Positions 49,473 through 62,951 of a stretch of DNA of 64,000 nucleotides are shown here, in pieces (position 1 is the stretch's first letter; each line of letters starts with the position of its first letter). The position numbers and the translations under genes are program-made. Under the pieces are notes generated by a model that saw nothing but the letters and a program-made list of their open reading frames with translations, made no database searches and was not told where the DNA came from. Origin of the DNA: JAJRXR01 sp041987545 (GTDB lineage Bacteria; Planctomycetota; Phycisphaerae; Phycisphaerales; UBA1924); NCBI GenBank assembly GCA_041987545.1, contig JBHIWH010000009.1:105263-169262 (forward strand), in the 5' to 3' direction.

Positions 49473-50927
49473 GTGAGCATCACCGGCCCAGGCCTGCCCG
49501 CGCCCGAGCCCCCCGACCCGAGCCGCGCCGCCCTCCAGGCCATCTCCGCGGGGCGATTCGATCAGTCCGCGCAGCTCGCCCGGCAGGCGCTGCGCGCAAA
49601 CCCCAACGACCCGACCATGCGCCACGTCCTCGGCGCCTCGCTCACCCGCCTGGGCCGACCCGAGGAAGGCCTCGAGCACCTCCGATCAGCCGTCGCCGGC
49701 GCACCCGCCAACCCCCTCGCCCAGACCGACCTGGGCGAATGCCTCCGCTTCCTCGACAGACTCGACGACGCCCACGCCGCGCTCGACAAGGCCCTGGCGC
49801 TCACCCCCGGCTTCCCGCCCGCGGTGTTCCAGAAGCTCCTGATCCACCAGCACACCGCCGAGCCCGCCAAGGCCCTCGCCCTCGCCGAGCCCCTGATCGC
49901 CGGCGCCGGCGCCAACCCCAACATCATCATTCTCGCCGCCAACCTCTGCCGCCAGGTCGGCAAGGCCGGCGAGGGCCTGGCGCTGATCGACCGCGTGCTG
50001 GCGACGCCCAACCTCCACCCCCAGCTCCGCCGCGAAGCGCTGTTCGCCCTGGGCCACCTCCGCGACGCCGAGGCCGACTACGACGCCGCCTTCGACGCCT
50101 TCGCCCAGGCCAACGCGCTGATGCCCAAGGGCCAACCCGCGGACGCGGTCGCCATCATCAAGCTCTGGTCGCGCGACACGCTCGCCTCCCTCCCCCGCGC
50201 CTCCATACGCGACGAGACCCCCGTCCTCGTCGTCGGCATGCCCCGCACGGGCTCCACCCTGCTCGAGCAGATCCTCGTCGCGGGGCGAGCCTGCGAGACC
50301 GTCGGCGAGTCCCGCGCACTGCCACTCATCTCGCAGCGCACCACGCCGGCCTCACTCACCCAGGAATCCGCCGACGCGTTCGCCCGCGAGTACCTCGACC
50401 ACCTCCGCCCGAAGGCGGCGCCCCCCGTCACGCGCGTCCTGGACAAGCACCCGGGCGGCTTCCTGCACCTGGGCCTGGCCGCCTGCATCCTGCCCGGCGC
50501 CCGCGTCATCCAGACCACCCGCGACCCGCGCGACGTCTGCCTCTCCTGCTTCTTCCAGAACTTCGGCCCCCACCTCGGCTTCGCGACCGACCTGCGCACG
50601 ATCGCCCGCCAGCTCACCGCCTGCCGAGACCTCATGGCCCACTGGCGCGACGCGACCGACCTGCCCATCCACACCGCCCGCTTCGAGACCCTCGTCGCCG
50701 ACCCCGAGCCCGCGATCCGCTCGATCAGCGACTTCCTCGGCATCGATTTCGACCCGGCGTGCATGGCCTTCCACGAATCACGCCGGCACGTCAACACCGC
50801 CAGCGCCGCCCAGGTCCGCCGCCCCATCAACACCAGGGGCGTCGCCCGGTGGAGGAACTACGAGCGCCACCTCGCCCCGGCGATCGAAGAACTCACCAGG
50901 GCCGGCGTCCCGCTCGACGACGACTGA
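49473..50927 (+). CDS. TPR-sulfotransferase, array member 5
   Basis: 484 residues from GTG 49473, 22 bp after member 4. TPR helices (ISAGRFDQSAQLARQALRAN; FLDRLDDAHAALDKALALTP). PAPS loop GMPRTGSTLLEQILVAGR is the most divergent of the five (Thr-Gly-Ser, no His-Pro after it); 3'-phosphate site RDPRDVCLSCFFQNFGP. End motif RRPINTRGVARWRNYERHL. Ends 5 bp before the convergent gcvP stop, closing the array. Confidence 0.92.
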   Translation: MSITGPGLPAPEPPDPSRAALQAISAGRFDQSAQLARQALRANPNDPTMRHVLGASLTRLGRPEEGLEHLRSAVAGAPANPLAQTDLGECLRFLDRLDDAHAALDKALALTPGFPPAVFQKLLIHQHTAEPAKALALAEPLIAGAGANPNIIILAANLCRQVGKAGEGLALIDRVLATPNLHPQLRREALFALGHLRDAEADYDAAFDAFAQANALMPKGQPADAVAIIKLWSRDTLASLPRASIRDETPVLVVGMPRTGSTLLEQILVAGRACETVGESRALPLISQRTTPASLTQESADAFAREYLDHLRPKAAPPVTRVLDKHPGGFLHLGLAACILPGARVIQTTRDPRDVCLSCFFQNFGPHLGFATDLRTIARQLTACRDLMAHWRDATDLPIHTARFETLVADPEPAIRSISDFLGIDFDPACMAFHESRRHVNTASAAQVRRPINTRGVARWRNYERHLAPAIEELTRAGVPLDDD

Positions 50928-50931
50928 GGAC

Positions 50932-53850
<2,919 letters not shown>

Positions 53851-54017
53851 CCGTGCTCCCTCCCCCGGCGCAGATCCGGCGCCCGGGTCCCAACTGTAGG
53901 GGCGGGCCCGCGACCCCCAAGGCCCGCGCCCCCGCCGATCCACACCCCCGTCTTCGCCGTACACTCGCGTGCAGAGGCGGCCGGCGCGCGCCGCCCCACG
54001 CGAGCCGGAGGACGCCG

Positions 54018-55940
<1,923 letters not shown>

Positions 55941-55958
55941 GCAGCCCCGCGCCGAGGC

Positions 55959-56549
55959 TCACGAGCCGAACCAGCGCAGCCGCCACCCGCCGTTCTCGAA
56001 CACCATGTCCATGAACGTCCACGTCAGCCCGCGCGCCCCGATCCCCTGCACGCCCAGCCGGAAGACGTTGTTGCCCTGCGCCCGCATGAACACCCCGGGC
56101 GTGAACTCCCCCATCGGGATCCGGTTGAACAGCGCCCGGATCAGCTCCTGATTCTCCCGCAGGAACTCGAATCCCTCGAGCGGGTCCACGCCCCGCTCGC
56201 GGAACTCGTCCTTGGACATCTGGCTGAGCACCTGCGACACGAACAGATCCGCCTCGCCGTTGGCCAGCGTCGTGTACACGTGCGCCATCAGCTGGCGCCC
56301 GGTCTTGGACACGAGCACGACCGAGCCGTCCACGCCCTCGACCCGCAGCGTCTCCTCCCCCGCGTCCACGACCTCCGGCTCGCCCGCCCGCTTGGCGCCC
56401 GCCGTCGTCACGTCGGAGCCCACCTCGGCGCCCGGCAGCCCCGACAGCATCGGCTCGTACCGCACCACCCGCTCGTACCGGCGGCACCCGCCGACGAGCC
56501 CGACGCCGACGATCAACACCAACCCGAGATGCACTGCGGTTCCGCGCAT
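55959..56549 (-). CDS. Lipoprotein, unknown function
   Basis: 196 residues. Signal with lipobox GLVGGC. Body includes RYEPMLSGLPGAEVGSD and the C-terminal strand-rich LTWTFMDMVFENGGWRLRWF, a pattern of planctomycete lipoproteins whose role I do not know. Weak ribosome site. It ends 19 bp before the convergent M28 peptidase and is 9 bp downstream of the DinB-like gene, probably the same transcript. Confidence 0.65.
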   Translation of the reverse strand: MRGTAVHLGLVLIVGVGLVGGCRRYERVVRYEPMLSGLPGAEVGSDVTTAGAKRAGEPEVVDAGEETLRVEGVDGSVVLVSKTGRQLMAHVYTTLANGEADLFVSQVLSQMSKDEFRERGVDPLEGFEFLRENQELIRALFNRIPMGEFTPGVFMRAQGNNVFRLGVQGIGARGLTWTFMDMVFENGGWRLRWFGS

Positions 56550-56557
56550 GGTCCCCG

Positions 56558-57166
56558 TCACTGTTCGGCCCCGAACGCGTGCGGTTCGCCGCCCAGGATC
56601 CTCGTGATCTTCGCGTTGACGAACCGGGCGTGATGCTCGAAGTGCCAGACCTCGAAGGCGACCATCTCCCGCACCCGCAGCTCGCCGAACTCCGGGTGCA
56701 TCGCGACGCGATCCAGCGCCGCCTCGGGCACGAGCTCCAGCGTCGCCGCCGTCCACTGCCGCAGCGTGTGCACCGCCGCCACGAACGCCCCGATCGGCGG
56801 CGCGATCGCCCCGCCCCCAAAGCCCGGCCTGATCCCCCCGCCGTAGATGCCCGAATCGACGAACACCTGCTCGTCCCACGTCGAGGGGATCGGCCGCTCC
56901 TCCACCAGCGTCCGCCGGATCCGGTGCGTCTGCACAACCTCCGTCTCGGCCAGGTGCCCCAGCACCACCCGGACCGGCCACTTGCCGACCCCCGCGTCGG
57001 CCAGGAACGCCATGTCCAGCTGCTCGTCGGTCAGCTCGAACACCCGCGGGTCCAGACACTCGACGCACCCGCGGAACCGCTCCAGCAGAGGCCCCCGCCC
57101 CATCGCCAGCAGCCCCGCCTCGTAGGGCGCGTACGCCTCGAATGTCACCCGCAGCCCGTCCGCCAT
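56558..57166 (-). CDS. DinB-like four-helix protein
   Basis: 202 residues. GPLLERFRGCVECL start of the first helix, GKWPVRVVLGHLAETEVVQT with the His of the DinB metal site, VHTLRQWTAATLELVPEAAL, then FEVWHFEHHARFVNAKITRI with the HxxxH-type histidines. DinB-fold proteins often carry out thiol-dependent transfer or bind metals; substrate unknown. Confidence 0.8.
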   Translation of the reverse strand: MADGLRVTFEAYAPYEAGLLAMGRGPLLERFRGCVECLDPRVFELTDEQLDMAFLADAGVGKWPVRVVLGHLAETEVVQTHRIRRTLVEERPIPSTWDEQVFVDSGIYGGGIRPGFGGGAIAPPIGAFVAAVHTLRQWTAATLELVPEAALDRVAMHPEFGELRVREMVAFEVWHFEHHARFVNAKITRILGGEPHAFGAEQ

Positions 57167-57211
57167 AGGCCCCGACGATACGCGCCGCCCCCGGCCCGTA
57201 CCCTTCAGCCC

Positions 57212-57619
57212 ATGACCGACCCCTGCCCATGCTGCTCCGACCCCGCACAGCGCCGTCTCGCCCTCCGCGTCGTCACCATGCCCCGGGACACCAACCCCTA
57301 CGGCACGATCTTCGGCGGCGTCATCCTCTCCTACATCGATCAGGCCGCCTTCGTCCACGCCTTGTGCCACGGCGACTTCACCTGGGTGACCGCCTCCATC
57401 GAGCGCGTCGACTTCCACGCCCCCGTCGCCCTCGGCTCGGTCGTCACCCTCCACACCCGCACCGTCCGCGCCGGAACCACCAGCGTCACCATCGAGGTCG
57501 AGGTCTTCACCCAGCGCGACCCCGCCATCGACCCCGTCCGGGTCACCACCGCGACCACCACGCTCGTCGCCCTCGGTCCCGACGGCCGGCCCACCCCGTT
57601 TGCGGATCGCCCCGCCTGA
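57212..57619 (+). CDS. Acyl-CoA thioesterase, hotdog fold
   Basis: 135 residues. LALRVVTMPRDTNPYGTIFG-GV is the YciA-type acyl-CoA thioesterase signature (Asn-Pro-x-Gly with the active-site Asp/Asn nearby), followed by SVVTLHTRTVRAGTTSVTIE. Hydrolyses acyl-CoA, length preference unknown. The short N-terminal CPCCSD cluster is unusual for the family. Divergent from the DinB-like gene. Confidence 0.88.
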   Translation: MTDPCPCCSDPAQRRLALRVVTMPRDTNPYGTIFGGVILSYIDQAAFVHALCHGDFTWVTASIERVDFHAPVALGSVVTLHTRTVRAGTTSVTIEVEVFTQRDPAIDPVRVTTATTTLVALGPDGRPTPFADRPA

Positions 57620-57654
57620 GCTATCCTGCACCCCAACCACAAGGGGGTCTCGCC

Positions 57655-58086
57655 TTGGCCATCGGCAACATCTTCGGCAAGTCAAAGAAGCCCGCCGGCG
57701 GCGACGACGACGGCCCCGCCCCCTCCGGCGAGGTCCTCCTCGACTCCCACCACGCACGGGCCGAAGGCCTCGACGGCTACGCCGCCGCCACCGTCAAGAC
57801 CGAACGCATCGCCGAGCGCGAGGGCCCCATCCTCGCCAACGAGCTGGGTGAGGTCGCCAAGAAGCGCTCCTGCAAGCTCATCGTCGATCTCACCCAGGTC
57901 TACATGATCAGCTCCGCCGGCATCGGCTCGCTCGTCCAGCTCCACCGCGCCTGCGAGGCCGACAAGGGCAAGCTCGTCCTCTTCGGCCTCAACAAGGAGC
58001 TGCTCGAGCTGCTCAAGATCGCCCGCCTCGACCGCCTCTTCAAGATCGCCCCGGACCGCAACGCCGCCGTCGAGGCGGTGGCGTGA
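57655..58086 (+). CDS. STAS-domain anti-sigma-factor antagonist
   Basis: 143 residues. TTG 57655 (AAGGGGG before it) is the only start that fits; there is no ATG. The STAS fold with VDLTQVYMISSAGIGSLVQL is a SpoIIAA-like phospho-site context (Ser-Ser-Ala-Gly), and KLVLFGLNKELLELLKIARL follows. Probably acts in a partner-switching pathway with an anti-sigma kinase not found here. Its end overlaps purN by 4 bases. Confidence 0.85.
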   Translation: MAIGNIFGKSKKPAGGDDDGPAPSGEVLLDSHHARAEGLDGYAAATVKTERIAEREGPILANELGEVAKKRSCKLIVDLTQVYMISSAGIGSLVQLHRACEADKGKLVLFGLNKELLELLKIARLDRLFKIAPDRNAAVEAVA

Positions 58087-58718
58087 CCGCCGGGCCGCCC
58101 ACCCGCAAGCCCGACCACGACGACGATCTCCCGCGCCTGGCCGTCTTCCTCTCCGGCGGCGGCCGCACACTGTCCTACCTCCTCGACGCGACGCGTGACG
58201 GCCGCCTCCCCGCGACGATCGCCCTCGTCGTCGCCTCGCGCCAGTGCCGCGGCGCCCAGATCGGACGCGAGCACGACATCCCCACCCTCGTCATCCCGGG
58301 CCGCCTCAGCCCGGACCAGCTCGACGACCTGACCCGCGAACACCAGATCGACTGGATCGTCCTGGGCGGATACCTCCAGCTCCTGCCCATCCCCCACCGC
58401 CTCCGGGGGCGGGTGGTGAACATCCACCCCGCCCTCCTGCCCGATTTCGGCGGCCCCGGGATGCACGGCCTCCGCGTCCACCAAGCCGTCCTGGCCGCCG
58501 GCGCCCGAGAATCCGGCTGCACCGTCCACCTCTGCGACGACCGGTACGACACCGGGCCCGTCATCCTGCAGGAGCGGTGCCCCGTCCTGCCCGATGACAC
58601 CGCCGAGAGCCTGGGCGAGCGGGTCTTCGCCCTCGAACGCAACGCCTACCCCCGGGCCCTCGTACAACTCCTCGCCGGGCCCGCCCCCGGGGGCCCGGCC
58701 CCCGGCGAGGGCGAGTAG
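58083..58718 (+). CDS. purN: Phosphoribosylglycinamide formyltransferase
   Basis: GAR formyltransferase of purine synthesis, using 10-formyl-THF. 211 residues. PRLAVFLSGGGRTLSYLLDA (family usually SGxGSN; here Arg-Thr), VNIHPALLPDFGG with the catalytic Asn and His, GCTVHLCDDRYDTGPVILQ with the catalytic His and Asp. GTG 58083 overlaps the STAS gene stop, a coupling I do not know from elsewhere. No other pur gene is near. Confidence 0.9.
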   Translation: MTAGPPTRKPDHDDDLPRLAVFLSGGGRTLSYLLDATRDGRLPATIALVVASRQCRGAQIGREHDIPTLVIPGRLSPDQLDDLTREHQIDWIVLGGYLQLLPIPHRLRGRVVNIHPALLPDFGGPGMHGLRVHQAVLAAGARESGCTVHLCDDRYDTGPVILQERCPVLPDDTAESLGERVFALERNAYPRALVQLLAGPAPGGPAPGEGE

Positions 58719-58778
58719 CAACAGCCGACCGGGCGCCCCCAAACCCACGGGCGCCAGACCGAGCCCGCGACCCACCGC

Positions 58779-60377
58779 ATGCACACGCCGCGACGCGCCA
58801 ACCCGCTCGCTTTCTCCCCGCTGGCCCTGGCCACGCTGGCCCTCGCGCTGGCCGCGGTTCCCGCGCCCGCCCGCGCCCAGGACGACGAGGACTACCCCGA
58901 CGGCCTGCTGCTCATCGACGAGTGGCTGCTCGACGAGCCGGTCCCCGAGCCCCGCGCGACCCGCTCGGCCGCCACGCCAGCCCAGAAGGCCAAGGCCCGC
59001 CGTCTCGAGCAGCAGGCGATCCAGGCGATCGAGCGGGGCCAGCTCGAGAAGGCCGAGGGCCTGCTCGAGGACCAGCGCAAGCTGACCCCCACGTCCCACG
59101 CCGTCTACTACAACCTCGCCTGCGTGCGCTCGCTCATGGGCCTACCCGCCGAGGCGGCCGACATGCTCGCCGCCTCCATCGAGCACGGCTTCGACGACAT
59201 CCACCAGCTCCGCCGCGACCCCCACCTCGACGCCCTCCGCGCCGAGCCCCTGTACCAGCAGATCGTCGGCGCCTGGCCCGACATCCTCGAGGCCCGCCGC
59301 CACGCCAACGTCGCCGGCGTCCGCGCCTGGCTCGACGGCCGGTACGAGCAGGCCGCCGACGACGCCCTCCGCGTCACCGTCCTCAGCGCCCACAACAAGA
59401 CCGCCACGCGAGACTCGCTCGACGAGCTGTCCGCCATCGCCGCCTGGGCCGACCAGAGCGTGTTCGACGGCGTCCTCGACCCCGACCTCGCCGCCGGCGA
59501 CCCCTGGGTCGTCGTCGTCCTGCCCAGCGGCAAGGACTTCACGCAGTGGTCCGTCGGCGCGCTGGGCGCCTCGGCCCGCGGCAACTTCTCACGCGTCGGC
59601 GGCGCCTACCTCCACGACCTCAAGCAGCTCGTCGCCCAGGACCTGGGCGCCACGCTCCGACACGAGTTCCTCCACGTCCTCCACTGGCGCGACATGACCC
59701 GCCGCGGCCAGTCCCACCCCATCTGGATCCAGGAAGGCCTCTGCTCGCTCATCGAGGACTACGACCGACGAGGCGACCGCATCGCCGTCACGCCCTCCTG
59801 GCGCTCCAACATCGTCAAACGCCAGCTCGACATCGGGCGCCTGGACACGATCGAGAAGCTCGCCTCCTACGACCAGCGCGACTTCTCCTCACGCCGCCCG
59901 CTGGCCAAGTACGCCCAGGCCCGCACCGTCTTCCTCTACCTCGCCGACACGAACAAACTCGGCGACTGGTACGCCTCGTACACGTCCGCCTTCGACGACG
60001 ACCCCACCGGCATCAAGGCCCTCGAGGCCGTCTTCGCCAAGCCCATCGACCAGATCGAGGACGACTACCGCGCCTGGGTCCGCCTCCTGCCCATGGTCCC
60101 CGAGACCGGCGCCGACCTCTCCGCCACGCTCGGCGTCGAGATCGAGAACGGCGACGGCGACGGGCCCGTCGTCGTCTCGCTCTCTACCGACGCCCGCAGG
60201 CGCACCGGCCTCCGCCCGGACGACCGCATCACCGCGATCGACGGCGCCCCCACACGCGACCTCCAAGAGCTCATCCGACGCCTCGGCGCCTACGGGCCCG
60301 GCGCCACCGTCGAACTCAGCGTCCGCCGCGGCTTCGCCCGCCACGAGAACCTCCGGGCAACCCTCATCGCCCGCTAG
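58779..60377 (+). CDS. Secreted gluzincin-type metallopeptidase with TPR and PDZ domains
   Basis: 532 residues. Signal peptide ends ARAQ. TPR-like helices about 65-130 (LEQQAIQAIERGQLEKAEGL). Peptidase MA-like core with HEFLHVLHW: His295-Glu296-Phe-Leu-His299, then the second Glu in IWIQEGLCSLIEDYD. A DUF1570-like element region precedes (DPWVVVVLPSGKDFTQW). PDZ about 445-530 (TGLRPDDRITAIDGAPTRDL). Active zinc peptidase expected, exported. Confidence 0.85.
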   Translation: MHTPRRANPLAFSPLALATLALALAAVPAPARAQDDEDYPDGLLLIDEWLLDEPVPEPRATRSAATPAQKAKARRLEQQAIQAIERGQLEKAEGLLEDQRKLTPTSHAVYYNLACVRSLMGLPAEAADMLAASIEHGFDDIHQLRRDPHLDALRAEPLYQQIVGAWPDILEARRHANVAGVRAWLDGRYEQAADDALRVTVLSAHNKTATRDSLDELSAIAAWADQSVFDGVLDPDLAAGDPWVVVVLPSGKDFTQWSVGALGASARGNFSRVGGAYLHDLKQLVAQDLGATLRHEFLHVLHWRDMTRRGQSHPIWIQEGLCSLIEDYDRRGDRIAVTPSWRSNIVKRQLDIGRLDTIEKLASYDQRDFSSRRPLAKYAQARTVFLYLADTNKLGDWYASYTSAFDDDPTGIKALEAVFAKPIDQIEDDYRAWVRLLPMVPETGADLSATLGVEIENGDGDGPVVVSLSTDARRRTGLRPDDRITAIDGAPTRDLQELIRRLGAYGPGATVELSVRRGFARHENLRATLIAR

Positions 60378-60457
60378 GCCCCGCTCGGTCGGGCCTCCAC
60401 CACCGGCCAGGACTCCAATTCCTGCCGACGCCGCAACCGGACTCCTCGATCGGCCGA

Positions 60458-60478
60458 ATACTATGCTACACAAAGTAT
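60458..60478. promoter_or_regulatory. Likely PadR operator
   Basis: ATACT at 60458-60462 and AGTAT at 60474-60478 form a dyad with an 11-base spacer. PadR-family operators are known as ATACT-N10-AGTAT; here the spacer is one longer. It stands 43 bp before the PadR start, the place for autoregulation of this transcript. Confidence 0.7.
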
Positions 60479-60520
60479 GCGACGCCGAGTATGGCGCCCA
60501 CCCACCCCCGGAGGCTCCCC

Positions 60521-60877
60521 GTGAAGCTCGAACGCGAACTGATGCGTGGCGCCGGCCCCACCGCCGTCCTCCAGCTCCTGGCCGCCCGCGAGATGTACGG
60601 CTACGAGCTGGTCGAGGCCCTCGCCAGCCGCACCGAGGGCGTCCTGGCCATGGGCCAGTCCACCCTCTACCCCATGCTTTACAACCTCGAGGCCAAGGGC
60701 CTCATCGAGGCCGAGTGGCGCACCGCCGACTCCGGCCGCGACCGCAAATACTACCGCCTCACCGGCTCGGGCCGCAGGAAGCTCGCGACCGACCGCAAGG
60801 CCTGGAACGCGCTGGCCGAGGCGATGGCCGCCCTCGGCGTCGTGAAGCCGACCGCCCTCGCAGGAGGAACGGCATGA
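60521..60877 (+). CDS. PadR-family transcriptional regulator
   Basis: 118 residues from GTG 60521 (GGAGG before it). Winged helix: ELMRGAGPTAVLQLLAAREM, YGYELVEALA, LAMGQSTLYPMLYNLEAKGL, GRDRKYYRLTGSGRRKLA are family signatures. Short C-terminal helix for dimerisation. Its ATGA overlap with the next gene marks a two-gene unit: PadR and its HAAS-type membrane partner. Confidence 0.92.
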   Translation: MKLERELMRGAGPTAVLQLLAAREMYGYELVEALASRTEGVLAMGQSTLYPMLYNLEAKGLIEAEWRTADSGRDRKYYRLTGSGRRKLATDRKAWNALAEAMAALGVVKPTALAGGTA

Positions 60878-62880
60878 GCGCCAACCCGATCGCCCGCCGA
60901 GGCCCGATCAGCGCCGCGTGGAGGTGGTCCGTGCGCCGCTCCCCGATCATGCTCGCCGCCCGGGGCGTGGCCGAGCGCGTCCGCCGCCACCGCCTCGCCG
61001 CCCCGCTGATCCGAGAGTCCGGTCTGAACGAGCCCGTCCGAGACCGACTCGGCGCGATCGTCCGCGCGACCCGCCTGCACGCCAGCGAGCAGGCCGACGT
61101 CGCCCGCGAGCTCATCGCCCACGCCCGGGACGCCTCCGACGCCGGCACGCCCGAGCCCGAGGTCCTCGCCTCCCTGGGCGACCCCCGCCACGTCGGGCGC
61201 CTCATCCGCCGCGCCGTCAAACGCAAGCGGCCCCTCCCCTACCAGATCCGCCGCTGGACGACGCGCGCCGTGCTCGGGTCGCTCGCCCTCGTGCTCGTGT
61301 CGTACATCGTCCTCGCGGCCAGGTTCCACGCCGGCTCCCCGAGCATCAAGACCGACTACCTCGCCCGCCTCAACGCGCCGGTCCGCGCTTTGCCCGAGGC
61401 CGAAAAGGCCTGGCCCGTCTACCTCGACGCCCTATCCGAGTGGAAGCGCGTCGAGCAGCGCCTCGTCGAGACCTCCCGCGCCGACCCGGCCGCCGAGGAC
61501 AAGTCGCACACCTACGCGGGCGTCTACTCCATCTACGACGTCCCGCGCGACCACCCGGACTACGACGCGACCGTCGCGGCCCTCAGGGCGTTCCGCCCCA
61601 CCCTCGACCGGGTGAGCGCCGCCGCCGCCCGGCCGGCGATCGGCGTCATCTACTCAGACCGCACCGAGCAGCTGGCGATCGAGGGAACCGACTCGACCAT
61701 CACCGTCGCCGTCGAGCCCGCGCCCGACCCCGCCGACCAGGAGGCGCTCCTCGCCGCCCTCCTCCCCCACCTGGGCTACGCCCGCACGCTCGCCCGTGTG
61801 TACGCCTTCGACATCCGGCTGGCGCTCGACGAGGGCGACGCCGACCGGATCGCCGCGGACCTGCACGCCCTGCTCGGCCTCGCCCGCCAGCTCTCGAGCG
61901 AGCCCGGCCTGATCAGCTCGCTCGTGGGCATCGCCGTCCACGACCTGGCGATGGCCCGCCTCGGGCTCGTCGTGCACGAGTCGCCCGACCTGCTCTCCCG
62001 CAACGACCTGGTCGCCCTTTCGCACGCCATCGCCGCCGGGCGTGACAGCACGCTCGACCTCGGCCTGGACATGGAGCGGATGTTCTTCCAGGACCTGATG
62101 CAGCGGGCGTTCACCGACGACGGCCGCGGCAGGGGCCGGCTCACACCGGAGGGTGTCCGCCTCCTCGCCGAGCTGACAGAGCGCCCGACCGACTTCGGCG
62201 TCGTGCCCGAGCACGACACTCCCTGGCTGGTCCGCTCCTCGGCGTCCCTCGCCGGCCCGCTCGTGGACGCCAGCGTCATGGGCCGGGCCCGCCAGTCCGC
62301 CGCGCACGAGCAGCTCATCCTTGTTGCCGAGCAGACCCTCGCCGCCGGCCCCGCCGCGATGCCCGACCTGATCGCACGCTTCGACGGCCGCCTCCGGGAA
62401 ATGGAGCGCGACGAGCTCGCCTGGCGCCCCCTGATCGACGTCGTGCCCAACCTCACCAGCGCCGTCGGCACGACCTTCCGCGCCCGCGCCCACGCCGACG
62501 CCATGGCGGCCCTCCTCTCCGCCGCCGCGTACAAGCGCGACCACGGCGACTGGCCCGAGTCCCTCGAGCAGCTCGTCCCGGCCTCGCTCCCCCGCCTCCC
62601 CGAAGACCCCTTCGACCCGGGCGCGACGATCCGCTACCGCCTCCAGGACGGCTCGCCCGTCATCTGGTCCGCCGGCGTGGACGGCGACGACGACGACGCC
62701 CGCCGACCCCCGCGCCCCTATCCCCCCGGCACCGCCCGGGTCACCAACCTCCGCGCCCGCTTCGACCCCGCGACCGCCAGCGTCGCCCCCACCTCCCGCC
62801 GCCCCCTCGTCGTCCCGCTCGGCGGCCCCACAACCTCCGCCGCCGACGCCGACTGGGTCATCTTCCCTCCGGAGGACTGA
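60874..62880 (+). CDS. HAAS-type membrane protein, PadR partner
   Basis: 668 residues. The N-terminal region about 45-115 has ARELIAHARDASDAGTPEPE then LASLGDPRHVGRLIRR, the HAAS pattern typical of genes next to PadR (DUF1700-like). One membrane helix about 126-147. The large remainder (DYLARLNAPVRALPEAEKAW; MERMFFQDLMQRAF; AYKRDHGDWPESLEQLVPAS) is found in planctomycete proteins of unknown function. ATG 60874 overlaps the PadR stop. Confidence 0.75.
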   Translation: MSANPIARRGPISAAWRWSVRRSPIMLAARGVAERVRRHRLAAPLIRESGLNEPVRDRLGAIVRATRLHASEQADVARELIAHARDASDAGTPEPEVLASLGDPRHVGRLIRRAVKRKRPLPYQIRRWTTRAVLGSLALVLVSYIVLAARFHAGSPSIKTDYLARLNAPVRALPEAEKAWPVYLDALSEWKRVEQRLVETSRADPAAEDKSHTYAGVYSIYDVPRDHPDYDATVAALRAFRPTLDRVSAAAARPAIGVIYSDRTEQLAIEGTDSTITVAVEPAPDPADQEALLAALLPHLGYARTLARVYAFDIRLALDEGDADRIAADLHALLGLARQLSSEPGLISSLVGIAVHDLAMARLGLVVHESPDLLSRNDLVALSHAIAAGRDSTLDLGLDMERMFFQDLMQRAFTDDGRGRGRLTPEGVRLLAELTERPTDFGVVPEHDTPWLVRSSASLAGPLVDASVMGRARQSAAHEQLILVAEQTLAAGPAAMPDLIARFDGRLREMERDELAWRPLIDVVPNLTSAVGTTFRARAHADAMAALLSAAAYKRDHGDWPESLEQLVPASLPRLPEDPFDPGATIRYRLQDGSPVIWSAGVDGDDDDARRPPRPYPPGTARVTNLRARFDPATASVAPTSRRPLVVPLGGPTTSAADADWVIFPPED

Positions 62881-62951
62881 CCCCCGATATCCACACGCTC
62901 GCGTCCGCGCCCGAGGCGCTCTACCTTCCGTGCCGAGCCACGGAGGGCCCC

